A stretch of 9,342 nucleotides of DNA from Leucothrix mucor (GCA_011322515.1 DRMS01000471.1:1-9342), one strand, 5' to 3'; counted from the first letter of the stretch, positions 1 to 7,598 are shown. Notes: a model not told the origin generated them from the letters alone. Made by a program: numbers and translations.

Positions 1-706
1 CAACAATCTGACTTTCATCCGCATCAACAATTGCCTGTTTATAAGCATCACTGGCGGAGCATTCTTTGGTTGCAATAAAACGTGTTCCCAATTGACAACC
101 GACATAGCCTAAATCCATTGCCTCTCTATATTGCGCTGCATTACCAATCCCACCAGCACAGACAAGTGGCAATCCCAAACCAGCTAATTCATCAAACAAT
201 GCTTCTTTAGAGTCATTGCCAAGATGCCCACCTGCGCGTTGGTTGACGGCTATCAGACCATTGACACCTGCATCTAAGGCTTTTTGCGCCCATTGACGTT
301 CAGTTGCATCGTGATAAACAAGCCCGCCAACTTCACTTACCCGCTTAACCACCCAATCTGGCTTACCGAGTGAGGTGATAAAAAAGCGCACCCCTTCATC
401 TAATGCACTATCCACCCACTCGATCATTTTTTGATGATAGCGTTGCGATGATTTTTCTATTAATACATTCATCGCAATCGGTTTTTGAGTTAATTCTCTA
501 ATTTTTTGCAAACCTTGACGAAATTTTAAACCTTCGACAAAAGTGAGTGAGACAGGCTGCACCACTCCCAAGCCCCCAGCTTCTGATACAGCTGCGACTA
601 GTTCTACATTAGAACAGGGATACATAGGACCACAAATGAGAGGCACTCGAATAGCTGCATCTTGTGTTAATGCGGTGCTTAATGTTGCGGTCTCTAGTGT
701 CTTCAT
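1..706 (-). CDS. Nitronate monooxygenase-like FMN-dependent oxidoreductase, C-terminus cut by window edge
   Basis: Reading the minus strand from an ATG at 706 gives 235 open codons that run off the left edge; family members are about 310-360 residues, so roughly the last quarter is missing. Visible features of the nitronate monooxygenase/2-nitropropane dioxygenase TIM barrel are an N-terminal GPM turn near residues 26-28, AGGHLG at 158-163 whose His161 matches the catalytic histidine of the family, AGGIG at 184-188 and GTRF at 207-210, which form the FMN phosphate pocket. Known members oxidise alkyl nitronates, but the fold also includes FabK-type enoyl-ACP reductases, so the substrate is open. 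The start ATG overlaps the stop of the upstream hotdog gene (ATGA, 703-706), which implies translational coupling. A thioesterase-fold partner makes an acyl-related substrate conceivable; that is inference. The enzyme should be cytoplasmic. Confidence 0.9.
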   Translation of the reverse strand, partial: MKTLETATLSTALTQDAAIRVPLICGPMYPCSNVELVAAVSEAGGLGVVQPVSLTFVEGLKFRQGLQKIRELTQKPIAMNVLIEKSSQRYHQKMIEWVDSALDEGVRFFITSLGKPDWVVKRVSEVGGLVYHDATERQWAQKALDAGVNGLIAVNQRAGGHLGNDSKEALFDELAGLGLPLVCAGGIGNAAQYREAMDLGYVGCQLGTRFIATKECSASDAYKQAIVDADESQIV

Positions 707-1212
707 CTTGGCTCTTTTGGCGAGAGATGCCACATTACATGCGCCACAGCAACAATCTCTCCCTGTTGGTTTTCAATTTCTGCATGAACCAATACGCGGG
801 TAGGTTTAGTAATATTTTCAGGCGGTTTCGCCACACCCGCAGCGGTTAATGTTCCACGCGCTTTTTTTATATACTCCATTTCAATATGACTAACGATTGC
901 TCGCGTTGAAGGTGATAGGGCAGCAACCATTGCCAATCCACTGGTTAATTCACCCAGATTAGCTAATGCTATCGCATGGATGCAGTGCAAATGATTTCGT
1001 AATTTGCGCTTATCCTGCATCCACACTTCAGCAAATCCTGGTGATAGTTTTTTAACCTGTGGGCTAATTGAGCCTGAATACGGTACGTTATAACATAATA
1101 GACGATCAAATATCCAACGACCTACTACACTGCCGCCAAAGCGCTTCCATAAGACTATTAATCGTTGCTCTGTTGCCATTAGCTGTTTATTCGTAGCATT
1201 TATCTGTTGCAT
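703..1212 (-). CDS. DUF4442 / hotdog-fold (thioesterase-like) protein
   Basis: This 169-residue cytoplasmic protein has the hallmark DUF4442 segment at about residues 72-94 (RNHLHCIHAIALANLGEL), the helix that normally reads N-x-x-G-x-x-HA-x-A-x-x-NL-x-E in this hotdog-fold family. The usual Gly after the Asn is replaced here, so the active site may be slightly atypical. A beta-rich second half (about 105-162, containing VLVHAEIENQQGEIVAVAHV) completes the hotdog fold. Related proteins are acyl-CoA thioesterases, but DUF4442 members are largely uncharacterised, so the activity is inferred. The ATG at 1212 has an AGG about nine bases upstream. The gene ends in an ATGA overlap with the flavin oxidoreductase gene, and the two clearly form an operon. 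A 6-4-6 inverted repeat lies about 20 bases upstream of the start. Confidence 0.85.
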   Translation of the reverse strand: MQQINATNKQLMATEQRLIVLWKRFGGSVVGRWIFDRLLCYNVPYSGSISPQVKKLSPGFAEVWMQDKRKLRNHLHCIHAIALANLGELTSGLAMVAALSPSTRAIVSHIEMEYIKKARGTLTAAGVAKPPENITKPTRVLVHAEIENQQGEIVAVAHVMWHLSPKEPR

Positions 1213-1221
1213 AAAGTTTGC

Positions 1222-1368
1222 CTAAAGTTTACTTATCGTTATAAGTCGCCTATTGTTTGGAATAGATTTAATTAATACGAGTATAGTCCTAATTTCGTTG
1301 CATTGAGGAACAGTCCCAAAATAATATGCAGATTTCTGCCAACTATTTTTCGCCTGATCCGTACCCAT
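1222..1368 (-). CDS. Possible small ORF (48 codons) within a palindromic element, upstream of the DUF4442 gene
   Basis: On the minus strand an ATG at 1368 opens 48 codons (MGTDQAKNSWQKSAYYFGTV at the N-terminus, a hydrophobic stretch ILVLI in the second half, then basic residues) ending at a TAG 9 bases before the DUF4442 start. An AGGA lies seven bases ahead of the ATG, and a stronger AGGAGG lies further upstream. The first 20 or so codons are the loop and left arm of inverted-repeat element A. I recognise no family. It could be a leader peptide, a small operon gene, or a chance ORF in a structured repeat; chance is the most likely. Confidence 0.2.
   Translation of the reverse strand: MGTDQAKNSWQKSAYYFGTVPQCNEIRTILVLIKSIPNNRRLITISKL
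1231..1246. promoter_or_regulatory. Perfect 6-4-6 inverted repeat, candidate operator of the DUF4442 operon
   Basis: ACTTAT (1231-1236), spacer CGTT, ATAAGT (1241-1246) is a perfect dyad 19 bases upstream of the DUF4442 ATG. Its length suits a small dimeric repressor or a short hairpin in the 5' leader. I cannot assign a regulator. No convincing -35/-10 pair was found around it. Confidence 0.3.
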
Positions 1369-1461
1369 CACTCGTTCCTATGCACCTCCTATCGGATACG
1401 ACTCAGACAAAAAATAGTAGTCTGGCAGAAAAACAGCATTTTATTTCAGGACTGCTCCTAA
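1303..1461. repeat. Element A: long imperfect inverted repeat (MITE-like or structured RNA)
   Basis: Positions 1303-1350 and 1410-1461 are inverted copies. The inner 18 bases, TTTCTGCCAACTATTTTT (1333-1350), match the right arm exactly apart from a 4-base AGTC insertion at 1419-1422. The outer part aligns with one extra base and roughly three quarters identity, ending in AGGAACAGTCC on the left and GGACTGCTCCT on the right. The loop holds a second small pairing (ATCCG at 1357-1361 with CGGAT at 1393-1397) and the motif CTCGTTCCTA (1371-1380), which recurs in element B. The right end stops 12 bases before the potassium channel ATG. There is no transposase, so it would be non-autonomous if mobile. 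Confidence 0.75.
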
Positions 1462-1473
1462 GTAGCCAATATT

Positions 1474-2472
1474 ATGAATATTAGAAAAAAGACCTACCAG
1501 ATTCTGGAAAAACACACGGGCGGAAGGCTAGGTTTCAGTATCAACTTATTTTTAGTGGTGCTGATAATTAGTAGCGTAATTTCTGTCATTTTAGAGTCAG
1601 ATAAAGACCTCGCCAATCAGTATGAAAACGGCTTTTACTACTTTGAGTTCTTTGCTTTTAGTCTCTTTAGTATCGATTATTTATTAAGAGTATGGATCGC
1701 ACCAGAAGCGACCAATAGCAATAAAAAATCTGATCTGAAACTACGTTTGCAACATATAGTAACGCCGATGGCGATTATTGATTTACTGGCTATTTTACCC
1801 TTTTTTCTTGGCTTTTTTATTGCGGATGATTTACTTATACTGCGTTCTTTGCGCCTGATTCGTGCTTTAAAACTAACCCGTTATGCACGCTCAATGGATG
1901 TTTTACTTACCGTATTAAAATATGAAGCAACCACTTTTTTCTCTGCTTTTTTTATTCTTGGCATTATTATTATATTGGCAGCAACAGGGATGCATCTAAT
2001 AGAGGGAAAAGTTCAGCCTGAAGCCTTTGGTAGCATCCCAAGATCTCTATGGTGGGCAACGGTCACCCTAACAACGGTTGGTTACGGTGATGTCATCCCA
2101 ATCACTGCGGGTGGGAAGTTACTCGGTGGGGTTATTGCCATATCGGGCATTACAATGGCAGCACTACCTGCTGGCATTATGGCGTCAGGCTTTAGCGCAG
2201 AAATAAACCGTCGCCGAGAAACATTTCAAACAGAAGTCTACAAATTCATGCAAGATGGCATTATTTCAAAAAATGAACAGAAAAAGCTAGATGCATTACG
2301 CCATAAACTAGGGCTTAGCCATCGGGATGCACGCTTGATTATTAGTGAGATTAGTCAAAGCAGTCGCTTAGAAACATTGCTACACTGCCCCGACTGTCAA
2401 TCAGCATTCCATATTAATCATCCTGCTGGGGAGGTGTATATAAAACTAAAAAAGAAACATGAAAGCCAATAA
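1474..2472 (+). CDS. Voltage-gated potassium channel (six-transmembrane Kv type)
   Basis: This 332-residue inner-membrane protein has the full Kv layout. S1 is at about 22-41 and S2 at 54-74; S3 is at 97-117. S4 carries basic residues at every third position (R124, R127, R130, K133, R136, R139), so a working voltage sensor is expected. S5 is about 152-176. The pore loop carries the selectivity filter TTVGYGD at 200-206, which indicates K+ selectivity, and S6 at about 214-240 has the PAG hinge (232-234). A cytosolic tail (241-332) has a predicted helical stretch (DGIISKNEQKKLDALRHKLG, 261-280) and a single CPDC motif (305-308) in place of an RCK/KTN domain. The ribosome binding site is poor: only AAGTAG lies about ten bases upstream, next to the end of element A. 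The downstream gap to ftsE is 95 bases. Its physiological role is not evident from context. Confidence 0.92.
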   Translation: MNIRKKTYQILEKHTGGRLGFSINLFLVVLIISSVISVILESDKDLANQYENGFYYFEFFAFSLFSIDYLLRVWIAPEATNSNKKSDLKLRLQHIVTPMAIIDLLAILPFFLGFFIADDLLILRSLRLIRALKLTRYARSMDVLLTVLKYEATTFFSAFFILGIIIILAATGMHLIEGKVQPEAFGSIPRSLWWATVTLTTVGYGDVIPITAGGKLLGGVIAISGITMAALPAGIMASGFSAEINRRRETFQTEVYKFMQDGIISKNEQKKLDALRHKLGLSHRDARLIISEISQSSRLETLLHCPDCQSAFHINHPAGEVYIKLKKKHESQ

Positions 2473-2505
2473 AATCAATTGCTATGATAAATTCAAATTA
2501 GATAA

Positions 2506-2535
2506 TTAACCTGAAATTATGTTACCCTTTATACT
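2506..2535 (+). promoter_or_regulatory. Candidate sigma-70 promoter for ftsE-ftsX
   Basis: TTAACC (2506-2511) and TATACT (2530-2535), separated by 18 bases, match the -35 consensus at four of six and the -10 consensus at five of six positions. They lie in the 95-base gap between the channel gene and ftsE, which suggests ftsEX can be transcribed independently. This was read by eye only. Confidence 0.35.
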
Positions 2536-2567
2536 CCCATTAACCCCCTTCAGGATCTGCACCACTT

Positions 2568-3218
2568 ATGATCGAATTTAAAGAAGTTAGCAAACGCTAT
2601 CCGACAGGACAGATTGCGCTATACAATGTAAATTTGACCATACAACGTGGCGAAATGGCTTTTATTACAGGGCATTCTGGCGCGGGCAAAAGTACGCTAC
2701 TAAAACTAATCGCCTTATTAGAACGCCCCAATCAAGGCAAAGTGATTGTTGATGGCATGGATCTGCAACAACTAAGAAGTGGAAAAGTACCTGCCTATCG
2801 ACGCACTATCGGCGTCATTTTTCAAGATCATCACCTACTTTCAGATCGCACTGTTTATGATAATGTTGCCTTGCCATTAATGATTTCAGGTATGCCACCT
2901 GTTGACATCAAACGCCGCATTCATGCTGCTTTAGATAAGGTGAATTTACTCGGCAGAGACAAAGAATTTCCCTTAATGTTATCCGCAGGTGAAAAACAAC
3001 GTGTTGGCATCGCTCGTGCGGTAGTTAATAAACCTAGCATTATTCTTGCCGATGAACCAACAGGAAATTTAGACCCTGCATTAGCGCATGATATTATGTG
3101 TACCTTCAAGCAATTCAACGAACTAGGCTCTACCGTATTAATTGCCAGTCATGATCAATTGCTGATAGAAACAATGAAGAAACGTATTATCGTCTTACAA
3201 AAAGTACATGGAGCTTAA
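2568..3218 (+). CDS. ftsE: Cell division ATP-binding protein FtsE
   Basis: This 216-residue ABC ATPase has all core motifs: Walker A GHSGAGKST (35-43), Q-loop Gln86 in IFQDH, signature LSAGEKQ (138-144), Walker B IILADEP (158-164) with Glu163, D-loop NLD (167-169) and H-loop His195. The stretch RVGIARAVVNKP after the signature is characteristic of FtsE. The protein pairs with FtsX in the inner membrane and, by family knowledge, uses ATP binding and hydrolysis to activate peptidoglycan amidases at the septum through periplasmic partners. The signature Gly is Ala and the following Gln is Lys (LSAGEKQ rather than LSGGEQQ); similar variation occurs in intact ABC proteins. An AGGA lies 12 bases before the ATG. 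Only 5 bases separate it from ftsX. No ftsY precedes it, unlike the classic ftsY-ftsE-ftsX order. Confidence 0.97.
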   Translation: MIEFKEVSKRYPTGQIALYNVNLTIQRGEMAFITGHSGAGKSTLLKLIALLERPNQGKVIVDGMDLQQLRSGKVPAYRRTIGVIFQDHHLLSDRTVYDNVALPLMISGMPPVDIKRRIHAALDKVNLLGRDKEFPLMLSAGEKQRVGIARAVVNKPSIILADEPTGNLDPALAHDIMCTFKQFNELGSTVLIASHDQLLIETMKKRIIVLQKVHGA

Positions 3219-3223
3219 TTATT

Positions 3224-4192
3224 ATGGCAACGTCAAGCTCTCAAGAAACATCGACTCATCAAGCAACAACACCAACGCTTAGCAGTATCGGACAGCATAA
3301 AACAGCCTTCAAATACAGCTTAAAACAACTCTGGCAAACCCCACTTTCAACGTGGATCACGCTTGCCGCCATTGCGATTGCGCTATCTCTACCAGCGGGT
3401 TTGCATTTACTGTTGTTAAACTTAAAAACCCTTACCGATGATAAACGCGAGATACCCACCATCTCACTGTTTATGCAACAAAATATCACCGAACAACAAG
3501 CAAAAGACCGCGCAGAATTACTCTCTGATCTAAATGAAATCGACCATGTTTTAGTCGTCACCCGTGATGATGCCTTAGAAAAATTCAAGCAATTAACAGG
3601 CTTTGCTGAAACACTAGAAACATTAAAAGAAAACCCACTACCGCATGTGCTGGTTATTACCCCGAGGATGCGCTTAATAAACAATCCTGAGGTTGATCTT
3701 GCCAAGCTAGCACGACAATTAGAGTTGTATTCTGATGTCGATGTAGTGCAAATGGATATTGAATGGGTACAACGATTGCTGGCGATATTGCATATTGCAG
3801 ATAGATCCGTGTTGGTTATTTCCTTCTTGCTTGCGCTGACTGTTTTATTGGTCGTTGGAAACACCATTCGGCTTAATATTGAAAATCGCAAGGAAGAAAT
3901 TGAAGTTACCAAACTCATTGGCGCTACTAACGCCTATATTCGCCGTCCTTTTCTATATGGCGGAATATGGTATGGATTATTTGGCGGTATTTTAAGTCTA
4001 GTCATCGTACATTTTTCATTGCTTTTTCTTATTTCGCCCGTGAATGATCTAGCGCGCTTGTATGGCAGTCATTTTACCATTAGCGGATTAGATGTGACTG
4101 CAACGCTGTTCATTCTAGCAATCAGTAGTGTATTAGGATTATTAGGCGCACAACTGGCCGTTGGTAAGCATTTGCGTCAGATTGCTGTTTAA
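3224..4192 (+). CDS. ftsX: Cell division protein FtsX (ABC transporter permease-like)
   Basis: This 322-residue protein has the FtsX topology: a cytosolic N-terminal tail of about 40 residues, TM1 at about 43-66, a periplasmic domain at 67-192, TM2 at about 193-216, TM3 at 243-270 and TM4 at 291-313. The loop after TM2 (NIENRKEEIEVTKLIGATNA, 218-237) is the hallmark segment of the family and probably contacts FtsE. The periplasmic domain is where FtsX recruits an amidase activator such as EnvC in relatives. GGAG at 3210-3213, inside the end of ftsE, is a good ribosome binding site ten bases from the ATG, so the pair is co-translated from one mRNA. The usual downstream neighbour rpoH is absent; mutL follows after 50 bases. 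Confidence 0.96.
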   Translation: MATSSSQETSTHQATTPTLSSIGQHKTAFKYSLKQLWQTPLSTWITLAAIAIALSLPAGLHLLLLNLKTLTDDKREIPTISLFMQQNITEQQAKDRAELLSDLNEIDHVLVVTRDDALEKFKQLTGFAETLETLKENPLPHVLVITPRMRLINNPEVDLAKLARQLELYSDVDVVQMDIEWVQRLLAILHIADRSVLVISFLLALTVLLVVGNTIRLNIENRKEEIEVTKLIGATNAYIRRPFLYGGIWYGLFGGILSLVIVHFSLLFLISPVNDLARLYGSHFTISGLDVTATLFILAISSVLGLLGAQLAVGKHLRQIAV

Positions 4193-4242
4193 ATAATCAC
4201 AATCTAGTTTTCCAAAGACTTTTAATCCTCCCCCTTATCAAT

Positions 4243-6090
4243 ATGGCAATACAACAACTCCCCTCACACCTTATCAATCAAATAGCTGCTGGTGAAGTCG
4301 TTGAGCGCCCTGCTTCGGTGGTTAAAGAACTATTGGAAAATTCCCTAGACGCAGGTGCAACGCAAATAGAGCTAGAAATAGAGCAAGGTGGCAGTAAGCG
4401 CATACGCATTCGTGATAATGGTTGTGGCATTCCTAAAGATGAACTTAGCCTTGCACTCAGTCGCCATGCTACGAGTAAAATAGCCTCTTTGGATGATTTG
4501 GAGCATGTACGATCACTGGGGTTTCGTGGTGAAGCATTACCTAGTATCGCCTCCGTCTCACGTTTAACCATCAGTTCAAAAAGTGAAGCACATCAACAAA
4601 GCTGGACATTATCAGGCAATGGGGGGGATGAATTTGATCAACCAGAGCCTTGTTCTCATCCGCAAGGTACAACCATTGATGTGCGCGATTTATTCTTCAA
4701 TGTCCCCGCTCGACGCAAATTCTTAAAAACAGAGAAAACCGAGTTTCGCCATATAGAAGACGTGGTTAAAAAAATATCCCTAAGCCGCTTCAAAACAGGC
4801 ATTAGCCTCAAGCATGGCAGTAAAACCGTACTGCATTTGCAACCCGCCAAAGACCGCACCTCATCTGAACGACGTGTAGCTGAAATATTTGGCCCTGCCT
4901 TTATGGAGCAATCATTGTATGTGGAAGTTGAGGCAACAGGGCTAAGATTATGGGGATGGGTTGGTCTGCCTACTTTCTCACGCTCACAAGCTGATTTGCA
5001 ATATTTCTATGTCAATGAGCGCATTATACGTGATCGCATTGTCACCCATGCGGTACGCCAAGCGTATCAAGATGTACTCTATCATGGTCGCCATCCCGCT
5101 TATTTACTCTTTTTAGAACTTGACCCTGAACAAGTGGATGTCAATGCGCATCCTACAAAGCATGAAGTACGTTTTCGTGAAGCGCGATTGGTGCATGATT
5201 TTCTCTATCGCACCCTGCATAAAGCATTGGCAGATATACGTCCTAATGCGACTGAGCAAGAACCTACTCATCTTAATAATACAGCGGATAACCGTGGACA
5301 AGCACAAAATAATTACCCCTTCCAGAATACACAGGCAAATTTAACGATTCCTGTGCGTGATCAAATGGAAGTTTATAAGCAACTACATCAAGCACCTGAT
5401 AGTAAAAACAGTAATCCCTTTATACCCCACTCACCTAACGAAAATAGCTATACGCCTAGTTCATTAGCAGTACAAACTGAAAATAATTACAGAGACACTG
5501 GCGAAATTCCACCGCTAGGCTTTGCCCTTGCGCAACTACATGGAATTTTTATACTTGCAGAAAATGCACAGGGATTAATTATTGTCGATATGCACGCCGC
5601 CCATGAGCGCATCACCTACGAACATCTAAAAAAGAGTATGGCAAAAGACAATATACGCTCTCAGCCACTACTCGTCCCCAACCCCGTAGCCGTCAGCAAA
5701 AAAGAAGCTAATTGCGCTATTGAACATGCAGAAGTATTTGAACAACTAGGCTTTTCCATAGACCGCCTAGCCCCCGAAAAACTGGTTATTCGCGCCGTAC
5801 CCTCCTTATTAAAAAAGGCAGATACTGCCAGTCTATTAAGAGACGTATTAGCTGATTTACTCCAACACGGCAGCAGTGAGCGTATTCAACAGACCATGAA
5901 TGAAATACTCTCCACCATGGCATGTCACGGCTCAGTTCGTGCAAACCATAAGCTAAACGTAGCAGAAATGAATGCCCTACTACGCGATATGGAACGTACT
6001 GAACGCAGCGGACAATGCAATCATGGACGACCGACTTGGACGCAACTTACTCTTGATCAATTAGATAAATTATTTATGCGTGGGCAGTAG
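4243..6090 (+). CDS. mutL: DNA mismatch repair protein MutL, endonuclease type
   Basis: This 615-residue full-length MutL begins with the GHKL ATPase: catalytic Glu29 and Asn33 in KELLENSLDAGA, DNGCGI at 58-63, RHATSK at 74-79 and GFRGEAL at 93-99. A transducer domain runs to about 330 and an Asn/Gln-rich linker spans about 335-430. The C-terminal dimerisation domain carries DMHAAHERITYE (449-460), which fits the latent-nicking motif D-x-H-A-x2-E-x4-E, plus ACHGSVRA (560-567) and CNHGRPTW (592-599), the other metal-site motifs. Such MutLs nick the nascent strand themselves and usually occur where MutH is absent. The ATG is supported by the conserved SHLINQIAAGEVVERP opening, yet no Shine-Dalgarno is visible; the upstream sequence is pyrimidine-rich. 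It may be transcribed with ftsEX. Confidence 0.97.
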   Translation: MAIQQLPSHLINQIAAGEVVERPASVVKELLENSLDAGATQIELEIEQGGSKRIRIRDNGCGIPKDELSLALSRHATSKIASLDDLEHVRSLGFRGEALPSIASVSRLTISSKSEAHQQSWTLSGNGGDEFDQPEPCSHPQGTTIDVRDLFFNVPARRKFLKTEKTEFRHIEDVVKKISLSRFKTGISLKHGSKTVLHLQPAKDRTSSERRVAEIFGPAFMEQSLYVEVEATGLRLWGWVGLPTFSRSQADLQYFYVNERIIRDRIVTHAVRQAYQDVLYHGRHPAYLLFLELDPEQVDVNAHPTKHEVRFREARLVHDFLYRTLHKALADIRPNATEQEPTHLNNTADNRGQAQNNYPFQNTQANLTIPVRDQMEVYKQLHQAPDSKNSNPFIPHSPNENSYTPSSLAVQTENNYRDTGEIPPLGFALAQLHGIFILAENAQGLIIVDMHAAHERITYEHLKKSMAKDNIRSQPLLVPNPVAVSKKEANCAIEHAEVFEQLGFSIDRLAPEKLVIRAVPSLLKKADTASLLRDVLADLLQHGSSERIQQTMNEILSTMACHGSVRANHKLNVAEMNALLRDMERTERSGQCNHGRPTWTQLTLDQLDKLFMRGQ

Positions 6091-6121
6091 ATAACCATTG
6101 AGCATCAATATCGCCCATAAA
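6073..6121. terminator. Bulged inverted repeat between convergent mutL and dbpA
   Basis: TTTAT (6073-6077) pairs with ATAAA (6117-6121) and GGGC (6082-6085) with GCCC (6113-6116), leaving a four-base bulge. Inside is a perfect small hairpin, ATTGA-GCA-TCAAT (6097-6109). The structure straddles both stop codons and would form in either transcript. It lacks a U-tract, so a role as a bidirectional terminator or RNA-end stabiliser is only a suggestion. Confidence 0.3.
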
Positions 6122-7544
6122 GATGCGCGCCACTATCCGATTGTTTATTGTGCGACTTATTACGCACCTGACGCGCTCGAAAAGAGCGTCCTTTTAATTT
6201 GCCCTTATTCAATTTATCCAGTGCTGTTTTAACGACCTTATGATCAATGGCAACATAAGCCCAATTGTCAAATAGTTGAATTTTACCAACTTGCTTTCCT
6301 GCAATGCCATTTTTACTGGTTAATGCACCTAAAATATCGCCTGCACGTAATTTTTGTTTTTTTCCGCCATCAATCAGCAGTGTGACCATGCTTGCTTGTA
6401 CGGGAGATTTATCCAGATTATCGTCTGAAGGCAATGGCTCTGTTTCAAGGATTGGATCAATATCACCCTCTAGCAAGGCTAATTTATGCGCTTCTTTGTC
6501 GCTGTATAAAGAACAAGCTATGCCTGAGTTTCCAGCCCGTCCTGTGCGTCCTATGCGGTGTAAATGAATCTCTGGGTCATGCGCAATATCAAAATTCACC
6601 ACCATTTCAATCGCCTCTATATCCAGTCCACGCGCGGCTACGTCGGTTGCTGCGAGCACTGTAATACTTTTATTTGCAAATTGCGCTAATGTTTTTTCTC
6701 GATCACGCTGTTCCAAATTTCCATTGAGAGCGAGGACGCTAAACCCCTTATCTGCTAGTTTATAAGCCACTTCTTCTGTTGCAATTTTAGTATTACAAAA
6801 CACCACGGCGGAAGCAGGTTGAAAGTGTAGCAAGAGCAAGCGCAGTGCAGTGATGCGTTCCTTTTCAGAGTCTATTTTATAAAAATGTTGCTCAATCGTC
6901 TTATTATCATGCGCTTCTTTGACCTTGATCATCACAGGTCGTTGCATAATGCGGTTGCTAATTTTTTTGATTGTAGGCGGGAAGGTTGCACTAAACAAAA
7001 GAGTTTGATGCGGATCAGGTACACGGTCAATAATGGCATCAAGCTGTTCCTGAAAGCCCATTTCCAGCATTCTATCCGCCTCATCAAGCACCAGTATATT
7101 GACATCATTGAGTTTTAACGTGCGCCTATTAAGATGATCTTCAACGCGCCCTGGTGTGCCGACAATAATATGCGCACCGTGTTCGAGTGATCCACGCTGT
7201 GGTCCAAAAGGCATGCCTCCACAGAGAGTAAGCACTTTGATATTATGAATAGCACGCCCAAGTTTGCGTATATCTTGAGCTACCTGTTCAGCAAGCTCGC
7301 GCGTAGGACAAAGCACCAATGCTTGGATACGAAACCGCTTGACATCAAGCTGTTGCAAAATTCCCAGAGCAAAAGCGGCGGTTTTACCAGAGCCAGTTTT
7401 AGCCTGACCAATAATATCCTTGCCATCCAATATATCAGGCAAGCTCTGCGCTTGTATCGGTGTCATGGTTTGATAATCTAAGGTTGCTAGATTATCAATT
7501 AGACTCTGCTGGAGTTTTAATCTTAAAAATTTTGTTTCCTTCAC
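6105..7544 (-). CDS. dbpA: ATP-dependent RNA helicase DbpA (DEAD-box, 23S rRNA specific)
   Basis: This 479-residue protein has the full DEAD-box set: Q motif TPIQ (28-31), motif I AKTGSGKT (48-55), PTREL (80-84), GG (109-110), TPGR (130-133), DEAD (154-157), SAT (185-187), and HRIGRTGR (329-336). The C-terminal domain (about 384-459; LLIDGGKKQKLRAGDILGAL and KLKGRSFRARQV) is the DbpA-type RNA-binding fold that in E. coli recognises hairpin 92 of 23S rRNA, so a role in 50S assembly is expected. A basic, Ser/Asn-rich tail of about 20 residues follows the domain. The start codon is GTG at 7544, supported by AAGGA eight bases upstream. It is convergent with mutL and stops 14 bases away. Upstream lie a candidate promoter and then repeat element B. 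Confidence 0.96.
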   Translation of the reverse strand: MKETKFLRLKLQQSLIDNLATLDYQTMTPIQAQSLPDILDGKDIIGQAKTGSGKTAAFALGILQQLDVKRFRIQALVLCPTRELAEQVAQDIRKLGRAIHNIKVLTLCGGMPFGPQRGSLEHGAHIIVGTPGRVEDHLNRRTLKLNDVNILVLDEADRMLEMGFQEQLDAIIDRVPDPHQTLLFSATFPPTIKKISNRIMQRPVMIKVKEAHDNKTIEQHFYKIDSEKERITALRLLLLHFQPASAVVFCNTKIATEEVAYKLADKGFSVLALNGNLEQRDREKTLAQFANKSITVLAATDVAARGLDIEAIEMVVNFDIAHDPEIHLHRIGRTGRAGNSGIACSLYSDKEAHKLALLEGDIDPILETEPLPSDDNLDKSPVQASMVTLLIDGGKKQKLRAGDILGALTSKNGIAGKQVGKIQLFDNWAYVAIDHKVVKTALDKLNKGKLKGRSFRARQVRNKSHNKQSDSGAHLYGRY

Positions 7545-7568
7545 AAGCGTGTTCCTTATTTATTATTG

Positions 7569-7598
7569 GTATAACAAATTTATATTAATAACAGTCAA
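7569..7598 (-). promoter_or_regulatory. Candidate sigma-70 promoter for dbpA
   Basis: Read on the minus strand, TTGACT (7598-7593) is followed after 18 bases by TTATAC (7574-7569), about 25 bases ahead of the GTG start. The -35 matches consensus at five of six positions; the -10 is weaker. It sits just downstream of the end of element B, so an element insertion would have left it intact. Judged by eye. Confidence 0.4.

Noticed and set aside
543..849. Two plus-strand ORFs over the start of the flavoenzyme gene
   Set aside because: Both are antisense to the well-supported minus-strand genes and show no family features.
3259..3918. A 219-codon ORF antisense to ftsX
   Set aside because: It lies wholly within ftsX, is Ser/Cys-rich without domain features, and ftsX is unmistakable; it is a shadow frame.
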